This document shows positions 15,921 through 24,067 of a DNA stretch of 51,701 nt, in pieces. Every line of letters starts with the position of its first letter. Within the stretch, counting starts at the first letter, position 1. Under the pieces are notes generated by a model that did no database searches, was not told where the DNA came from, and saw nothing but the letters and a program-made list of their open reading frames with translations. Origin of the DNA: Phreatobacter sp. (GTDB lineage: Bacteria; Pseudomonadota; Alphaproteobacteria; Rhizobiales; Phreatobacteraceae). The stretch lies in contig JAIEPJ010000158.1 in NCBI GenBank assembly GCA_019749835.1, positions 1 through 51,701 on the forward strand, given 5' to 3'. A program made the position numbers and the translations under genes.

Positions 15921-16691
15921 ATGGCTGTCGGCAGCGGCAAGACCAGCGGCGCGCAGGCCCTCCGGCGAGCCGTCAATCTCCTGCGCGTCCTGTCCATGGC
16001 GCGCGACAGTGGTTACGGCTTGACGGACCTGGCGCGGCTGACCGGCCTGCCGCATCCGACCGTACACAGGATGTTGCGCGCCCTGATGGAGGAAGGGCTG
16101 GTCGAGCAGAAGGGCGCAACGCACCGCTATGTGGTCGGGCAGGAAATCCAGTTCCTTGCCCTCGCCCGCGCTCCCCAGACGCCCTTGATGACCGCTGCGG
16201 AATCGCATCTCGGCCGCCTGGCGGATCTGTTGGGCGATACGCTCTTCCTGACCCAGCGCACGGGGGCAGAGACGATCTGTATTGCCCGCAGACTGGGCGC
16301 CTATCCGGTCCAGGTCGTGCCGCTGAGAGTGGGCGACCGCAGGCCTCTCGGGGTGTCGAGCGCCGGACTGGCGCTGCTCGCGGCGCTGCCGGCGGATGAG
16401 GCCCGTCGCATCCTCGTGCTGAACGCTCCCCAACTCGCCGAATATCGCCTGACCGTCGAGGCGTCGGCAGCCATGGTCCGTGATGCACGAAGGCTCGGCT
16501 ACGCCCTGCGGGATCGCGGCATCGTACCGGGAACGCGGGCGATCTCGGTGGTATTGCGCGATGCGGCCGGCCTCCCCTCGGCGGCCCTGACCGTTGCCGG
16601 CGTCGTCCGCCGCCTGTCGCATCGTCGCACGCCTGACATTGCAGAGACCCTCTGGGAAGCCGCCGCCCAGATCGAACGGTCGCTCGGCTAA
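15921..16691 (+). CDS. IclR family transcriptional regulator
   Basis: A 256-residue regulator. The N-terminal winged helix (about residues 12-72) reads ALRRAVNLLRVLSM then LTDLARLTGLPHPTVHRMLRAL, the IclR helix-turn-helix. The C-terminal effector domain (about 90-250) has the GAF-like IclR pattern with LGDTLFLTQRTGAETICIARR and GDRRPLGVSSAGLALLAALP. IclR proteins control aromatic and carbon-acid catabolism as repressors or activators that bind a pathway metabolite. It is divergent from the FAH/hydratase/RidA operon and shares an intergenic region carrying a perfect 17-bp dyad. GGAG lies six bases before the ATG. The natural inference is control of the 15747-11127 run. Confidence 0.95.
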   Translation: MAVGSGKTSGAQALRRAVNLLRVLSMARDSGYGLTDLARLTGLPHPTVHRMLRALMEEGLVEQKGATHRYVVGQEIQFLALARAPQTPLMTAAESHLGRLADLLGDTLFLTQRTGAETICIARRLGAYPVQVVPLRVGDRRPLGVSSAGLALLAALPADEARRILVLNAPQLAEYRLTVEASAAMVRDARRLGYALRDRGIVPGTRAISVVLRDAAGLPSAALTVAGVVRRLSHRRTPDIAETLWEAAAQIERSLG

Positions 16692-16724
16692 AGTCCCCTG
16701 CGGCGGAAGGCGCCTCACGCCCGG

Positions 16725-16783
16725 CGGCCCCATCCGCTACACACGAATGCGTGAGCCCTGTAACGGCACCCGGCATGGGGCCG
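16725..16783 (+). other. Nested stem structure in the leader of the MerA-like operon
   Basis: A 59-base element, 33 bases before the ATG at 16817. Outer arms CGGCCCCAT (16725-16733) and ATGGGGCCG (16775-16783) pair perfectly. Inside, CCGCTACA (16734-16741) and TGTAACGG (16759-16766) pair with one mismatch, and CACG-AATG-CGTG (16742-16753) caps the structure. Unpaired AGCCC and CACCCGGC lie on the 3' side. It may be a cis-acting RNA in the leader, the end of the IclR transcript, or a DNA cruciform. It does not match a riboswitch consensus that I can recall. Confidence 0.5.
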
Positions 16784-16816
16784 TAGAGGGGAACGAACCG
16801 CCCCATTCCGAAAGCG

Positions 16817-18295
16817 ATGTCCTTGGCCAGCCCGACACCATCCTTGCTTCCGCCCAAGCTCCCGGAGCGCAGAAATGGCGTTCTGCATGCGGACCTCTGC
16901 ATCATCGGCGCGGGCTCCGGCGGGCTGTCGGTCGCCGCGGGCGCCGTGCAGATGGGTGCCTCCGTCGTGCTCATCGAAAAGGGCGCCATGGGCGGCGATT
17001 GCCTGAACACCGGCTGCGTGCCTTCAAAGGCCTTGATCGCCGCCGCCCATGCGGCGCATGCCATCCGCGACGGCGGTCGGTTTGGCATCCATGCCGCGGC
17101 CCCCGACATCCGGTTCGACGAGGTTCACGCCCATGTTCACGGCGTCATCGCTGCCATCGCGCCGCATGACAGCGTCGAGCGTTTCCAGGGACTGGGCGTC
17201 CATGTGATCCAGGCCGCCGGGCGTTTCGTCGACCACCAAACGGTGGAGGCCGGGGGCGACAGGGTCACGGCGCGGCGCTTCGTGATCGCCAGCGGCTCGC
17301 GTGCCGCAGTCCCGCCGATCCCGGGCCTCGCCGAGGCTGGCTTTCTCACCAACGAGAGCGTCTTCGAACTCGCCGAACGGCCGCAGCACCTCATCGTCCT
17401 CGGCGGGGGCCCGATCGGCATCGAAATGGCCCAGGCGTTCCGCCGGCTCGGATCCGAGGTCACCGTGGTCGAGAAATTCGGCATCCTCTCCAGAGACGAG
17501 CCGGAAGCCGTCGAAGTCGTGCGCGCCGCGCTGGCGCGCGACGGTGTCGCGCTGCTCGAGCGGACAGGCGTCGCCATGGTGTCCCGGGCGGACGGGCGCG
17601 TGACCGTGACCCTCGACGACGAGGCGAGCCGCAGCCTCAACGGCAGTCACATCCTCGTCGCGGCCGGCCGGCGTCCCAATCTCGAAGCTCTCGGCCTCGA
17701 GGCCGCCGGCATTGCCCATACGCCGAAAGGCATCACCGTCGACGACCGCCTGCGGACGAGCAACCGCAGGATCTTCGCTATCGGCGATGTCGCCGGCGGC
17801 CCGCAGTTCACCCATATTGCCGGCTATCACGCCGGCATCGTCATCCGTAACGCGCTGTTCGGGCTGCCGGCCAAGGTCAACTACGCCGCCCTGCCCTGGG
17901 TCACCTATACCGATCCGGAACTGGCCCATTCCGGACTGACCGAAGCCGATGCGCGCAAGGCCGGCCACGAGGTCCAGATTCTGACCTGGTCTTTCGACGG
18001 CAATGACCGCGCCCAGGCCGAACGTGCGACCGAAGGGCTTGCCAAGATCGTCCTCGGCCGCAAGGGCCGGATCCTCGGCGCAACCATCGTCGGCCCCCGC
18101 GCCGGCGAACTGATCGGCACATGGGGCCTCGCCATTTCGGCGGGCCTCAAGATCGGCGCTGTCGCCAGCGCCGTCATGCCCTATCCAACCCTGTCGGAGA
18201 TCTCGAAACGGGCGGCGGGAAGCTATTACACGCCCAAGCTCTTCGGGGCCCTGACCCGAAGGATAGTCGGCTTCGTGCAGCGTATCCTCCCGTGA
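16817..18295 (+). CDS. Pyridine nucleotide-disulfide oxidoreductase, MerA-like, without mercury-binding ends
   Basis: A 492-residue flavoprotein disulfide reductase. FAD motif GAGSGG at residues 31-36, redox pair Cys62-x4-Cys67 in GGDCLNTGCVPSKAL, NAD motif GGGPIG near residue 198, second FAD block IFAIGDVAGG and a complete dimerisation domain are present. It resembles the 'mercuric reductase-like' branch, but it lacks both the N-terminal heavy-metal domain and the C-terminal Cys pair of MerA. The His of the His-Glu dyad of lipoamide/glutathione reductases is replaced by Tyr (MPYPTLSE). No merR, merT or merP is near. It therefore probably reduces another disulfide or thiol carrier. The TVP38 gene follows within 12 bases, a pairing seen in many proteobacteria. 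Confidence 0.9.
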   Translation: MSLASPTPSLLPPKLPERRNGVLHADLCIIGAGSGGLSVAAGAVQMGASVVLIEKGAMGGDCLNTGCVPSKALIAAAHAAHAIRDGGRFGIHAAAPDIRFDEVHAHVHGVIAAIAPHDSVERFQGLGVHVIQAAGRFVDHQTVEAGGDRVTARRFVIASGSRAAVPPIPGLAEAGFLTNESVFELAERPQHLIVLGGGPIGIEMAQAFRRLGSEVTVVEKFGILSRDEPEAVEVVRAALARDGVALLERTGVAMVSRADGRVTVTLDDEASRSLNGSHILVAAGRRPNLEALGLEAAGIAHTPKGITVDDRLRTSNRRIFAIGDVAGGPQFTHIAGYHAGIVIRNALFGLPAKVNYAALPWVTYTDPELAHSGLTEADARKAGHEVQILTWSFDGNDRAQAERATEGLAKIVLGRKGRILGATIVGPRAGELIGTWGLAISAGLKIGAVASAVMPYPTLSEISKRAAGSYYTPKLFGALTRRIVGFVQRILP

Positions 18296-18306
18296 CGGTG
18301 AAACCG

Positions 18307-19023
18307 ATGTCTCCCGCAAACCTTCTGAAGGACCGCAGGCTTTGGCTGGTCCTCGCAGCCCTTGGCGTCTTCGCCCTTCTCCGCTGGTCCGGCCTGACCG
18401 ATGTCCTGTCGCTGGACACGCTGAAGACACACCGGGGCACGCTCACCACCTGGGTCGGCAGCAATATCATCCTCGCCGCCCTCGCCTATGTCACCGTCTA
18501 TGTCGTCGCCGTGGCCTTCTCGTTTCCCGGGGCGGTCTTCCTCACGCTTTCGGGCGGTTTCCTGTTCGGGGCGGTGCTCGGCACCCTGCTGACGGTGACC
18601 GGCGCGACCATCGGTGCCACGTTCATCTTCATCTTCGCCAAGTCCATCTTCGGCGAGAATGCACTCGACCGTTTCGGCGCCCCGGCCGCGCGCCTCGCCG
18701 AGGGGATCCGGCGCAATGCCGGATCCTATCTCCTCGTCCTGCGCCTCGTGCCGCTCTTTCCCTTCTTCCTCGTCAACCTCGTACCGGCCTTCGTCGGCGT
18801 GCCGCTCGTGACCTATGTGATCACGACCTTCTTCGGGATCATCCCGGGCACGGCGGTCTTCTCGTTGGCTGGTGCCGGCCTCGGTTCCGTCCTCGACCAG
18901 GGTGGCACGGTGACGGCCGGATCGATCCTGACCCGGGAGATCATTGCGGGACTGGTCGGTCTCGCCCTCCTGTCCCTCGCCGCCATTCCGCTGCGCAAGC
19001 GGTTCGAGGCGCGAAGTGGCTGA
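18307..19023 (+). CDS. TVP38/TMEM64 family (DedA-like) membrane protein
   Basis: A 238-residue integral membrane protein with about five or six hydrophobic segments. The SNARE-associated/VTT domain is recognised by AVAFSFPGAVFLTLSGGFLFG (about 65-85), GATIGATFIFIFAKSIFG and RLVPLFPFFLVNLVPAFVGV. VTT proteins are linked to lipid scrambling and membrane homeostasis; the exact role of this branch is not established. The ATG at 18307 gives a natural N-terminus; an in-frame GTG at 18292 overlapping the previous stop is an alternative. It belongs to the run 16817-22650 with the MerA-like flavoprotein, DUF547 and rhodanese, which suggests a membrane-linked redox or sulfur function. Confidence 0.88.
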   Translation: MSPANLLKDRRLWLVLAALGVFALLRWSGLTDVLSLDTLKTHRGTLTTWVGSNIILAALAYVTVYVVAVAFSFPGAVFLTLSGGFLFGAVLGTLLTVTGATIGATFIFIFAKSIFGENALDRFGAPAARLAEGIRRNAGSYLLVLRLVPLFPFFLVNLVPAFVGVPLVTYVITTFFGIIPGTAVFSLAGAGLGSVLDQGGTVTAGSILTREIIAGLVGLALLSLAAIPLRKRFEARSG

Positions 19024-19069
19024 AACCATCGACATACCCTTGCATCGACGCCCTCATCTGGAGAGTCCC

Positions 19070-19900
19070 ATGATCCCTCTGGCTCCTGTGCATTCCCTTT
19101 CGCGCCGCGCCGTTCTCGGCGTCGCGATCGCCCTCATCGCGACGACCGCCATGGCCCAGGGCGCCGACCCCGAAGCCGGCTATGACGCCCTCCTGCAGAA
19201 ATATGTCAGCGTCGATCCCGATGGGATCAACCGCGTCGACTATGCCGCCTGGCTGGCCAGTAACGCTGACATGGCGGCGCTCAACGCCTATCTCGCCGAC
19301 CTCACGGCACGGCGGCCGTCGGCCATGCCGCGCGCCGAGGCCATGGCCTATTGGGGCAACCTCTACAATGCCGTCACGCTCAAGGTGGTCCTCGACCGCT
19401 ACCCCGTCGCCTCGATCCGCGACATCAAGAGCGATTCCTGGCTCGACCCGAAGGCCTATACCGGACCCTGGCGCCAGCAGCGCGTCACGGTCGAGGGCCG
19501 CCGGCTCTCCCTCGACGACATCGAACACGTGATCATGCGCCCCACCTTCAAGGATCCGCGGGTCCATTACATCGTCAATTGCGCTTCGAACGGCTGCCCC
19601 AACCTGATGAACCGGGTCTGGCGGGCGGCGACGCTGGAGGCTGATCTGGACGCAGCGGCGCGGGCCTTCGTCAACCATCCGCGCGGCGTTGCCATGCTGC
19701 CGTCAGGCGGCCTGCGGGTATCATCGATCTACAAGTGGTTCATCGAGGATTTCGGCGGCGACGATGCCGGGCTGATCGCCCACTTCCGCTCCTATGCCGA
19801 GCCGGCTCTGGCGCGCCAATTGGCGGGATCGCCGAGGATCGCCGAGGACGACTATGACTGGGCGCTCAACCGCACGGCAACGACGCGGCCGCGCAGCTGA
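19070..19900 (+). CDS. DUF547 domain-containing exported protein
   Basis: A 276-residue protein with a Tat-like N-terminus (SLSRRAVLGVAIALIATTAMAQG), then a DUF547 domain over most of the rest. DUF547 hallmarks are AYWGNLYNAVTLKVVLDRYP near residue 92, SLDDIEHVIMRP and VHYIVNCASNGCPNL, with conserved Asn and Cys positions. The fold is thought to be papain/transglutaminase-like, but biochemical function is unknown to me. GGAGAG precedes the ATG by 4 bases; the longer upstream frame lacks a signal peptide. Its place between TVP38 and a membrane-anchored rhodanese suggests a periplasmic partner of the MerA-like flavoprotein. Confidence 0.87.
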   Translation: MIPLAPVHSLSRRAVLGVAIALIATTAMAQGADPEAGYDALLQKYVSVDPDGINRVDYAAWLASNADMAALNAYLADLTARRPSAMPRAEAMAYWGNLYNAVTLKVVLDRYPVASIRDIKSDSWLDPKAYTGPWRQQRVTVEGRRLSLDDIEHVIMRPTFKDPRVHYIVNCASNGCPNLMNRVWRAATLEADLDAAARAFVNHPRGVAMLPSGGLRVSSIYKWFIEDFGGDDAGLIAHFRSYAEPALARQLAGSPRIAEDDYDWALNRTATTRPRS

Positions 19901-19922
19901 CGCCAGGACGTCTGGACCCCGC

Positions 19923-20513
19923 ATGACGGTACGCCCGAAGACCCGTAGACTCGCGATCGGTGCCGTGACCGGAGCAATCCTGCTCGCCGCAGCCGCCGCA
20001 TTCCTGTGGAACACCGCACCGCATCTCGCACCGTGGACGCTCGATCCGACCGATCCGCGGGTCTCCCTCGAGGATGTCGAGCGCGAGGTCGTCCGCCGCT
20101 ATCGCGTCCCCGAGATGACCCCCGCAACCCTGGCGGCGGGACTGCCAGGCGGCTCCGTGACGCTGTTCGACGTCCGGACCGTGGAGGAATTCGAGACCGG
20201 CCACCTTCCGGGGGCCATCCGGATCGAGCCCGGCAGTACGGCCGAGGAGATCCTGAGCCTGCATCGTGACAGGATCGCCGCCGGCCCCGTCGTCTTCTAC
20301 TGCGCCGTCGGCGTCCGCTCCTCTGATCTGATGATGCGGACCCTGACGCAGATCGCGCCTCATGCCAGGGCCGGCCTGTACAACCTGCGCGGCGGCGTCT
20401 TCCGTTGGTCGACGGAAGGCCGCGCGCTGGTCAGCCGGGCCGCGCCAGGCCGCGCCCATCCCTTCGACGAGAACTGGGGCCGCCTTCTGGCCAGGACCGC
20501 ACCCGCCCCATGA
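19923..20513 (+). CDS. Membrane-anchored periplasmic rhodanese-domain protein
   Basis: A 196-residue protein. One N-terminal hydrophobic segment (residues 11-29) anchors or exports it. The rhodanese domain (about 65-175) holds LFDVRTVEEFETGHLPGAIRI and the catalytic Cys127 in the loop CAVGVRS. Rhodanese domains carry a persulfide and move sulfane sulfur, or serve as redox or phosphatase-like modules. The gene follows DUF547 by 22 bases and overlaps the next glycosyltransferase by 4 (ATGA). The active-site loop is intact, so sulfur transfer in the periplasm is plausible, perhaps with the MerA-like disulfide reductase as its reducing partner. Confidence 0.87.
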   Translation: MTVRPKTRRLAIGAVTGAILLAAAAAFLWNTAPHLAPWTLDPTDPRVSLEDVEREVVRRYRVPEMTPATLAAGLPGGSVTLFDVRTVEEFETGHLPGAIRIEPGSTAEEILSLHRDRIAAGPVVFYCAVGVRSSDLMMRTLTQIAPHARAGLYNLRGGVFRWSTEGRALVSRAAPGRAHPFDENWGRLLARTAPAP

Positions 20514-21943
20514 TCACGCGCGGCACCCCATCGGCAGGCGCCGCCGCGGCTGCGGTCGAATACCAGTCACCGGATCGCCTGGCGACGGCGCTGTTCGCGG
20601 CGCTTGGCCTCGCCGTCATATCCCAGGCAGCCCTGGCCTGGACGTTCGGTCACATGCCGGTTGCCACGCGCGACGCCTGGTGGGCTGCGAGCCTCCTCGC
20701 CGTCGTGCTGGCGCTGCCGACTGCCGTAATCGCCGGGACGGTCTGGGCGGGGCGCGACCGTGCCGTCGACTGGCGCCTGGGGGCGGCCGTCATCCTCGCC
20801 GGCATGCTCATGCGCCTGCCCTATTTCGGCGCCGGCCCGCTGCTGGAAGACGACCATTTCCGTTACCTCCTCGACGGCGCCACGGTGGCTCAGGGCGCAA
20901 GTCCCTATGCCTTCTCCCCCGAACTCGTGCTTCAGGGTCTTGGCGCCCTGCCGCCTGACGTGGTCGCAGCCGGCCATCAGGCCATCACCGCGATCAACTT
21001 TCCTACCTTGCGCTCGATCTACCCGGGCGGTGCTCAGGTGCTCTTCGCCCTCGCCCATCTCATCGCCCCCTGGAGCCTCGACGGCCTGCGCGCGGTGATC
21101 TTCGTGGCCGAGGCCCTGACGGCTGTCCTGATCTGGCGGCTGCTGCTCTCGTCGGGCCATAGCCCGCTGGCAACGGCTCTCTACTGGTGCAACCCGCTGC
21201 CGGCCTTCTGCCTGACGGGGCAGGCCCATATCGATGCCGCGCTGGCCGCACCGATCCTGCTGGCGCTGGTCGCCGTCCGGCAGCGCGCCGGGCTGGTGGC
21301 GGGACTGGCGATCGGCTTCGCGGCGGGTGTGAAACTCTGGCCGATGCTGCTGGCGCCGCTGATCGCGCGCGCCCTCTGGCCCGACCGGAGGGCCCTGGCG
21401 CTTTTCGCACTGGCGCTCGGCGTGACGACGCTGTTGCTCTGCGGCCCGCTGGTCTGGAGCAGCTTGTCCGCGAATGCCGGCCTGACCGCCTATGCCGGCG
21501 GCTGGAGCATCAACAATGCCGCCTTTGCCTGGGCGTCCTATCTCTTCCTTCAGGTCTTCGGGCCCGGCACGGGTGAGATCATTCTCAGGGCGCTGGTGGT
21601 GGCCGCGGCTGCCGCGGCCAGTCTCGCGGTGGCGCTGCGCCGCCCTGACGGACTGCAGGGCCTGATCGGCCGCGCCGCCCTTCTTGGCGCGATCCTGTTC
21701 TACCTCTCCCCGGCGCAGTTCCCCTGGTATGCGGTCTGGTTCCTGCCGCTCGCGGCGGCGAGCGGCGCCTGGCCACTATCGGCGGCAGCCATTGGCCTGC
21801 CGATCTATTACCTCTTCTTCCCGCTCGCGGTCGCCGGCCTGCGCGACGTGCACGGCTACGGGCTCGCCGCCCTGCATGTCGTGCCCGTGATCCTTCTCGC
21901 CTTGCTGGCCCGGCGCCCAACGCCCCAGGGAGCCTCGGCATGA
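20510..21943 (+). CDS. Polytopic membrane glycosyltransferase (GT-C type)
   Basis: A 477-residue integral membrane protein with roughly ten or more hydrophobic spans. After the second or third span a periplasmic loop carries LLEDDHFRYLLDGATVAQG (Glu113-Asp114-Asp115), the acidic motif expected for GT-C enzymes that use polyprenyl-phosphate sugars. GASPYAFSPE and the later FPWYAVWFLPL support this class. The ATG at 20510 overlaps the rhodanese stop; the frame open before it is overlap. It overlaps a GT2 dolichol-phosphate-mannose-synthase-like gene by 4 bases, so the GT2 protein probably charges the lipid carrier and this enzyme transfers the sugar on the periplasmic side. Acceptor unknown. 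Confidence 0.83.
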   Translation: MITRGTPSAGAAAAAVEYQSPDRLATALFAALGLAVISQAALAWTFGHMPVATRDAWWAASLLAVVLALPTAVIAGTVWAGRDRAVDWRLGAAVILAGMLMRLPYFGAGPLLEDDHFRYLLDGATVAQGASPYAFSPELVLQGLGALPPDVVAAGHQAITAINFPTLRSIYPGGAQVLFALAHLIAPWSLDGLRAVIFVAEALTAVLIWRLLLSSGHSPLATALYWCNPLPAFCLTGQAHIDAALAAPILLALVAVRQRAGLVAGLAIGFAAGVKLWPMLLAPLIARALWPDRRALALFALALGVTTLLLCGPLVWSSLSANAGLTAYAGGWSINNAAFAWASYLFLQVFGPGTGEIILRALVVAAAAAASLAVALRRPDGLQGLIGRAALLGAILFYLSPAQFPWYAVWFLPLAAASGAWPLSAAAIGLPIYYLFFPLAVAGLRDVHGYGLAALHVVPVILLALLARRPTPQGASA

Positions 21944-22650
21944 GCCTCGATGGGGCGCGGATCGGCGTTGTCATACCGACGCGCAACGAGGCGCAGGCGC
22001 TGCCAGCCGTGCTCGGGGCCATGCCCGCCTTCGTCGACGCCGTCGCGATCGGCGACTACCGCTCCAGCGACGGGACCCCGGACGTCGGCAGGCGGCTTGG
22101 CGCCATCGTCGTACCTGTCGAGGCTCCCGGCTACGGGCGGGCCTGCCTCGCTGCGATCGCCGCACTGCCCCCCGTCGATATCATCGTCTTCGTCGACGGC
22201 GATGCCGCCGATGATCTCTCGGTCATGGCCCGTCTGGTCCAGCCGATCATCGACGGCGAGGCCGACATGGTCCTCGGTTCACGGGTTCTGGGACAGCGAG
22301 AAGCCGGCGCGCTGACGCCGCAGCAGGTCTTCGGCAACTGGCTCGCCTGCTCCCTGATGCGCCTCGTATGGGGGCGGCATTTCACCGATCTCGGCCCTTT
22401 CCGGGCCATCTCGCAGGCGGCGTTCCAGCGGCTCGCAATGGCCGACCTCAACTACGGCTGGACGGTGGAAATGCAGATCAAGGCGGCCCGCGAGGGACTG
22501 CGGACGCGGGAGATTCCCGTCGACTATCGCCGCCGGATCGGCGTCTCCAAGATATCCGGGACCGTGATCGGAACGATCAGGGCCGGCACCAAGATCCTGT
22601 GGGTCATCGGCCGGGAGGCTCTCCGGCCGACACGGCGGGACCCGCTCTGA
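21940..22650 (+). CDS. GT2 family glycosyltransferase (polyprenyl-phosphate sugar synthase-like)
   Basis: A 236-residue GT-A fold enzyme. VVIPTRNEAQALPAVL is at residues 10-25, and the metal/nucleotide-sugar motif FVDGD (Asp86-x-Asp88) is followed by ADDLSVMARLV. GSRVLGQRE and DLGPFRAIS are further marks of the DPM1/DpgS-like branch. The usual VDNGSTDGT is here GDYRSSDGT, slightly unusual. It has no strong membrane anchor, so it likely works at the inner face of the membrane to move a sugar onto a polyprenyl phosphate for the adjacent GT-C enzyme. It is the last gene of the run that starts at 16817. CAGGGAG precedes the ATG. Confidence 0.87.
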   Translation: MSLDGARIGVVIPTRNEAQALPAVLGAMPAFVDAVAIGDYRSSDGTPDVGRRLGAIVVPVEAPGYGRACLAAIAALPPVDIIVFVDGDAADDLSVMARLVQPIIDGEADMVLGSRVLGQREAGALTPQQVFGNWLACSLMRLVWGRHFTDLGPFRAISQAAFQRLAMADLNYGWTVEMQIKAAREGLRTREIPVDYRRRIGVSKISGTVIGTIRAGTKILWVIGREALRPTRRDPL

Positions 22651-22769
22651 AGACCATTACACGCGCGGACCATGCGCGCGCCCCGCGTTGCCCGACGTGG
22701 TCTGTTGCTTTCGCATCGACATGGTCATTGCTTCGTCCGGCGCGCCCTTGCTAGATCAGCGCAACCGGA

Positions 22770-22788
22770 CCGCCCCACTGAAGGGCGG
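22770..22788 (+). other. 5'-leader hairpin of the Liv-type operon
   Basis: CCGCCC-CACTGAA-GGGCGG, a perfect 6-bp stem, ends 12 bases before the AGGAGG ribosome-binding site of the binding-protein gene. It may stabilise the mRNA 5' end. Upstream, TTGCTT and TAGATC about 18 bases apart are a weak promoter candidate. Confidence 0.35.
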
Positions 22789-22814
22789 CGGAAGAAGTCG
22801 AGGAGGATATGCCG

Positions 22815-23966
22815 ATGACCCGATTCACCCGCGCAGGGGTGTTTGCGCTCGCCACCACACTGGCTTTGGCCGTCGTCGGCCCGGCCACGGCCCAGGAGCG
22901 CGTCAAGCTGATCAACGTGGTCGAGCTCTCGGGCGCCGGCGCCACGGCGGGCACCCAGTGGCGCAACGGCATCGACCTCGCGGTCGCCGACATCAACGCC
23001 CGCGGCGGCATCCTCGGCCGCCAGATCGACATCGTGCACTACGACACCCAGACCAATCCCGGAAACACCCGGGCAGCCGTCCAGCGGGCCATCGATGAGG
23101 GCACCTATTCCGTCCTGGGCCCAGTCTTCTCCGGTCCGATCGGGGCCTCCATGCAGATCGCCCAGCGGGCCGAGATCGCCCAGATCGTCGGCGGTGAGGC
23201 TGCCGGCCTGACCCGACAGGGCAACCAGTTCCTGTTCCGCACCTCGCTCAGTCAGGCCGCGGCCATGCCCAAGCTCGCCACCTATCTGAAGGAGACGGTG
23301 AAGGCGAACCGCATTGCCATCGTCTGGGTGAACAACGACTTCGGCAAGGGTGGCCGCGACGCCATGCTCCCCGAACTGCAGCAGCGGGGCATTCAGGTGG
23401 CGCTCGACGTCTCCACCGAACAGGGTCAGGCGGATTTCACGGCCGACGCCATCCGCATCCGCAACGCCAATGTCGACGCCGTCTTCGTCTATCTCAACGA
23501 GGACGAGAGCGCGCGCTTCCTGCTCGCCGCGCGGCAGCAGAATGTCGGCAAGCCGATGATCGGCGAGACCACGCTGCTCGGCGCCCGCGTCATCCAGTTG
23601 GCCGGCGAAGCGGCAAACGGCGCGCGCGGCCATGTCGGCCTGTCGATCGATGCGCCGGTCCCTGCCTTCCAGGATTTCGGCCGGCGCTATCAGGCCCGCT
23701 TCGGCATCGCCTCGGATCATAACGGGCTGAAGGGCTACATGGCCGTCCACATGATCAAGTGGGCGACGGAGAGGATGGGCCGCTTCGATCGCAAGGGTGT
23801 CGCCGACACGCTGCGTGGCGCCACCATCACGCCGCAGATGGAGCCGGGCATCCTCATCACCACCCGCATCGAGGCGAACGGCGATCTGGACCGGGAAAGC
23901 TTCCTCGCCGAAGTCGAGGGCGGCCGACAGGTCATTCGGTCCACCCTGCCGATGATCCGGCCATGA
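22815..23966 (+). CDS. Branched-chain amino acid-type ABC transporter substrate-binding protein
   Basis: A 383-residue periplasmic binding protein of the LivJ/LivK class. A Sec signal peptide (about residues 1-27, ending ATAQE) leads into VKLINVVELSGAGATAGTQWRNGIDLAV, the typical first lobe of a type I periplasmic-binding fold. Two ATG codons, 22809 and 22815, are in frame. The strong AGGAGG at 22801-22806 is 2 bases from the first and 8 from the second, so 22815 is preferred. It is followed by a stable hairpin and then the two permease and two ATPase genes of a complete importer. Ligands in this family range from leucine to aromatic acids, amides and urea; the substrate is not determined. 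Confidence 0.93.
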   Translation: MTRFTRAGVFALATTLALAVVGPATAQERVKLINVVELSGAGATAGTQWRNGIDLAVADINARGGILGRQIDIVHYDTQTNPGNTRAAVQRAIDEGTYSVLGPVFSGPIGASMQIAQRAEIAQIVGGEAAGLTRQGNQFLFRTSLSQAAAMPKLATYLKETVKANRIAIVWVNNDFGKGGRDAMLPELQQRGIQVALDVSTEQGQADFTADAIRIRNANVDAVFVYLNEDESARFLLAARQQNVGKPMIGETTLLGARVIQLAGEAANGARGHVGLSIDAPVPAFQDFGRRYQARFGIASDHNGLKGYMAVHMIKWATERMGRFDRKGVADTLRGATITPQMEPGILITTRIEANGDLDRESFLAEVEGGRQVIRSTLPMIRP

Positions 23967-23973
23967 GGTAAAG

Positions 23974-23999
23974 ACGCGCCGGCAGCAAGGCCGGCGTGT
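23974..23999 (+). repeat. Intercistronic hairpin after the binding-protein gene
   Basis: ACGCGCCGGC-AGCAAG-GCCGGCGTGT forms a 10-bp stem with one G-U pair, 7 bases after the binding-protein stop. No U-run follows. Such hairpins between binding-protein and permease genes are known to protect the upstream mRNA, giving excess binding protein. It also covers an alternative GTG start (23996) for the permease. Confidence 0.6.
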
Positions 24000-24067
24000 C
24001 CACCCCGGCCATCTCCCAGCGGGCCGCGACGGCGACCCACCGAACCATCGTCAGGACGCATGCCGGC

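Noticed and set aside
16817-18295. Naming the flavoprotein merA and the region a mercury-resistance operon
   Set aside because: No heavy-metal domain, no C-terminal Cys pair, and no merR, merT or merP genes nearby.
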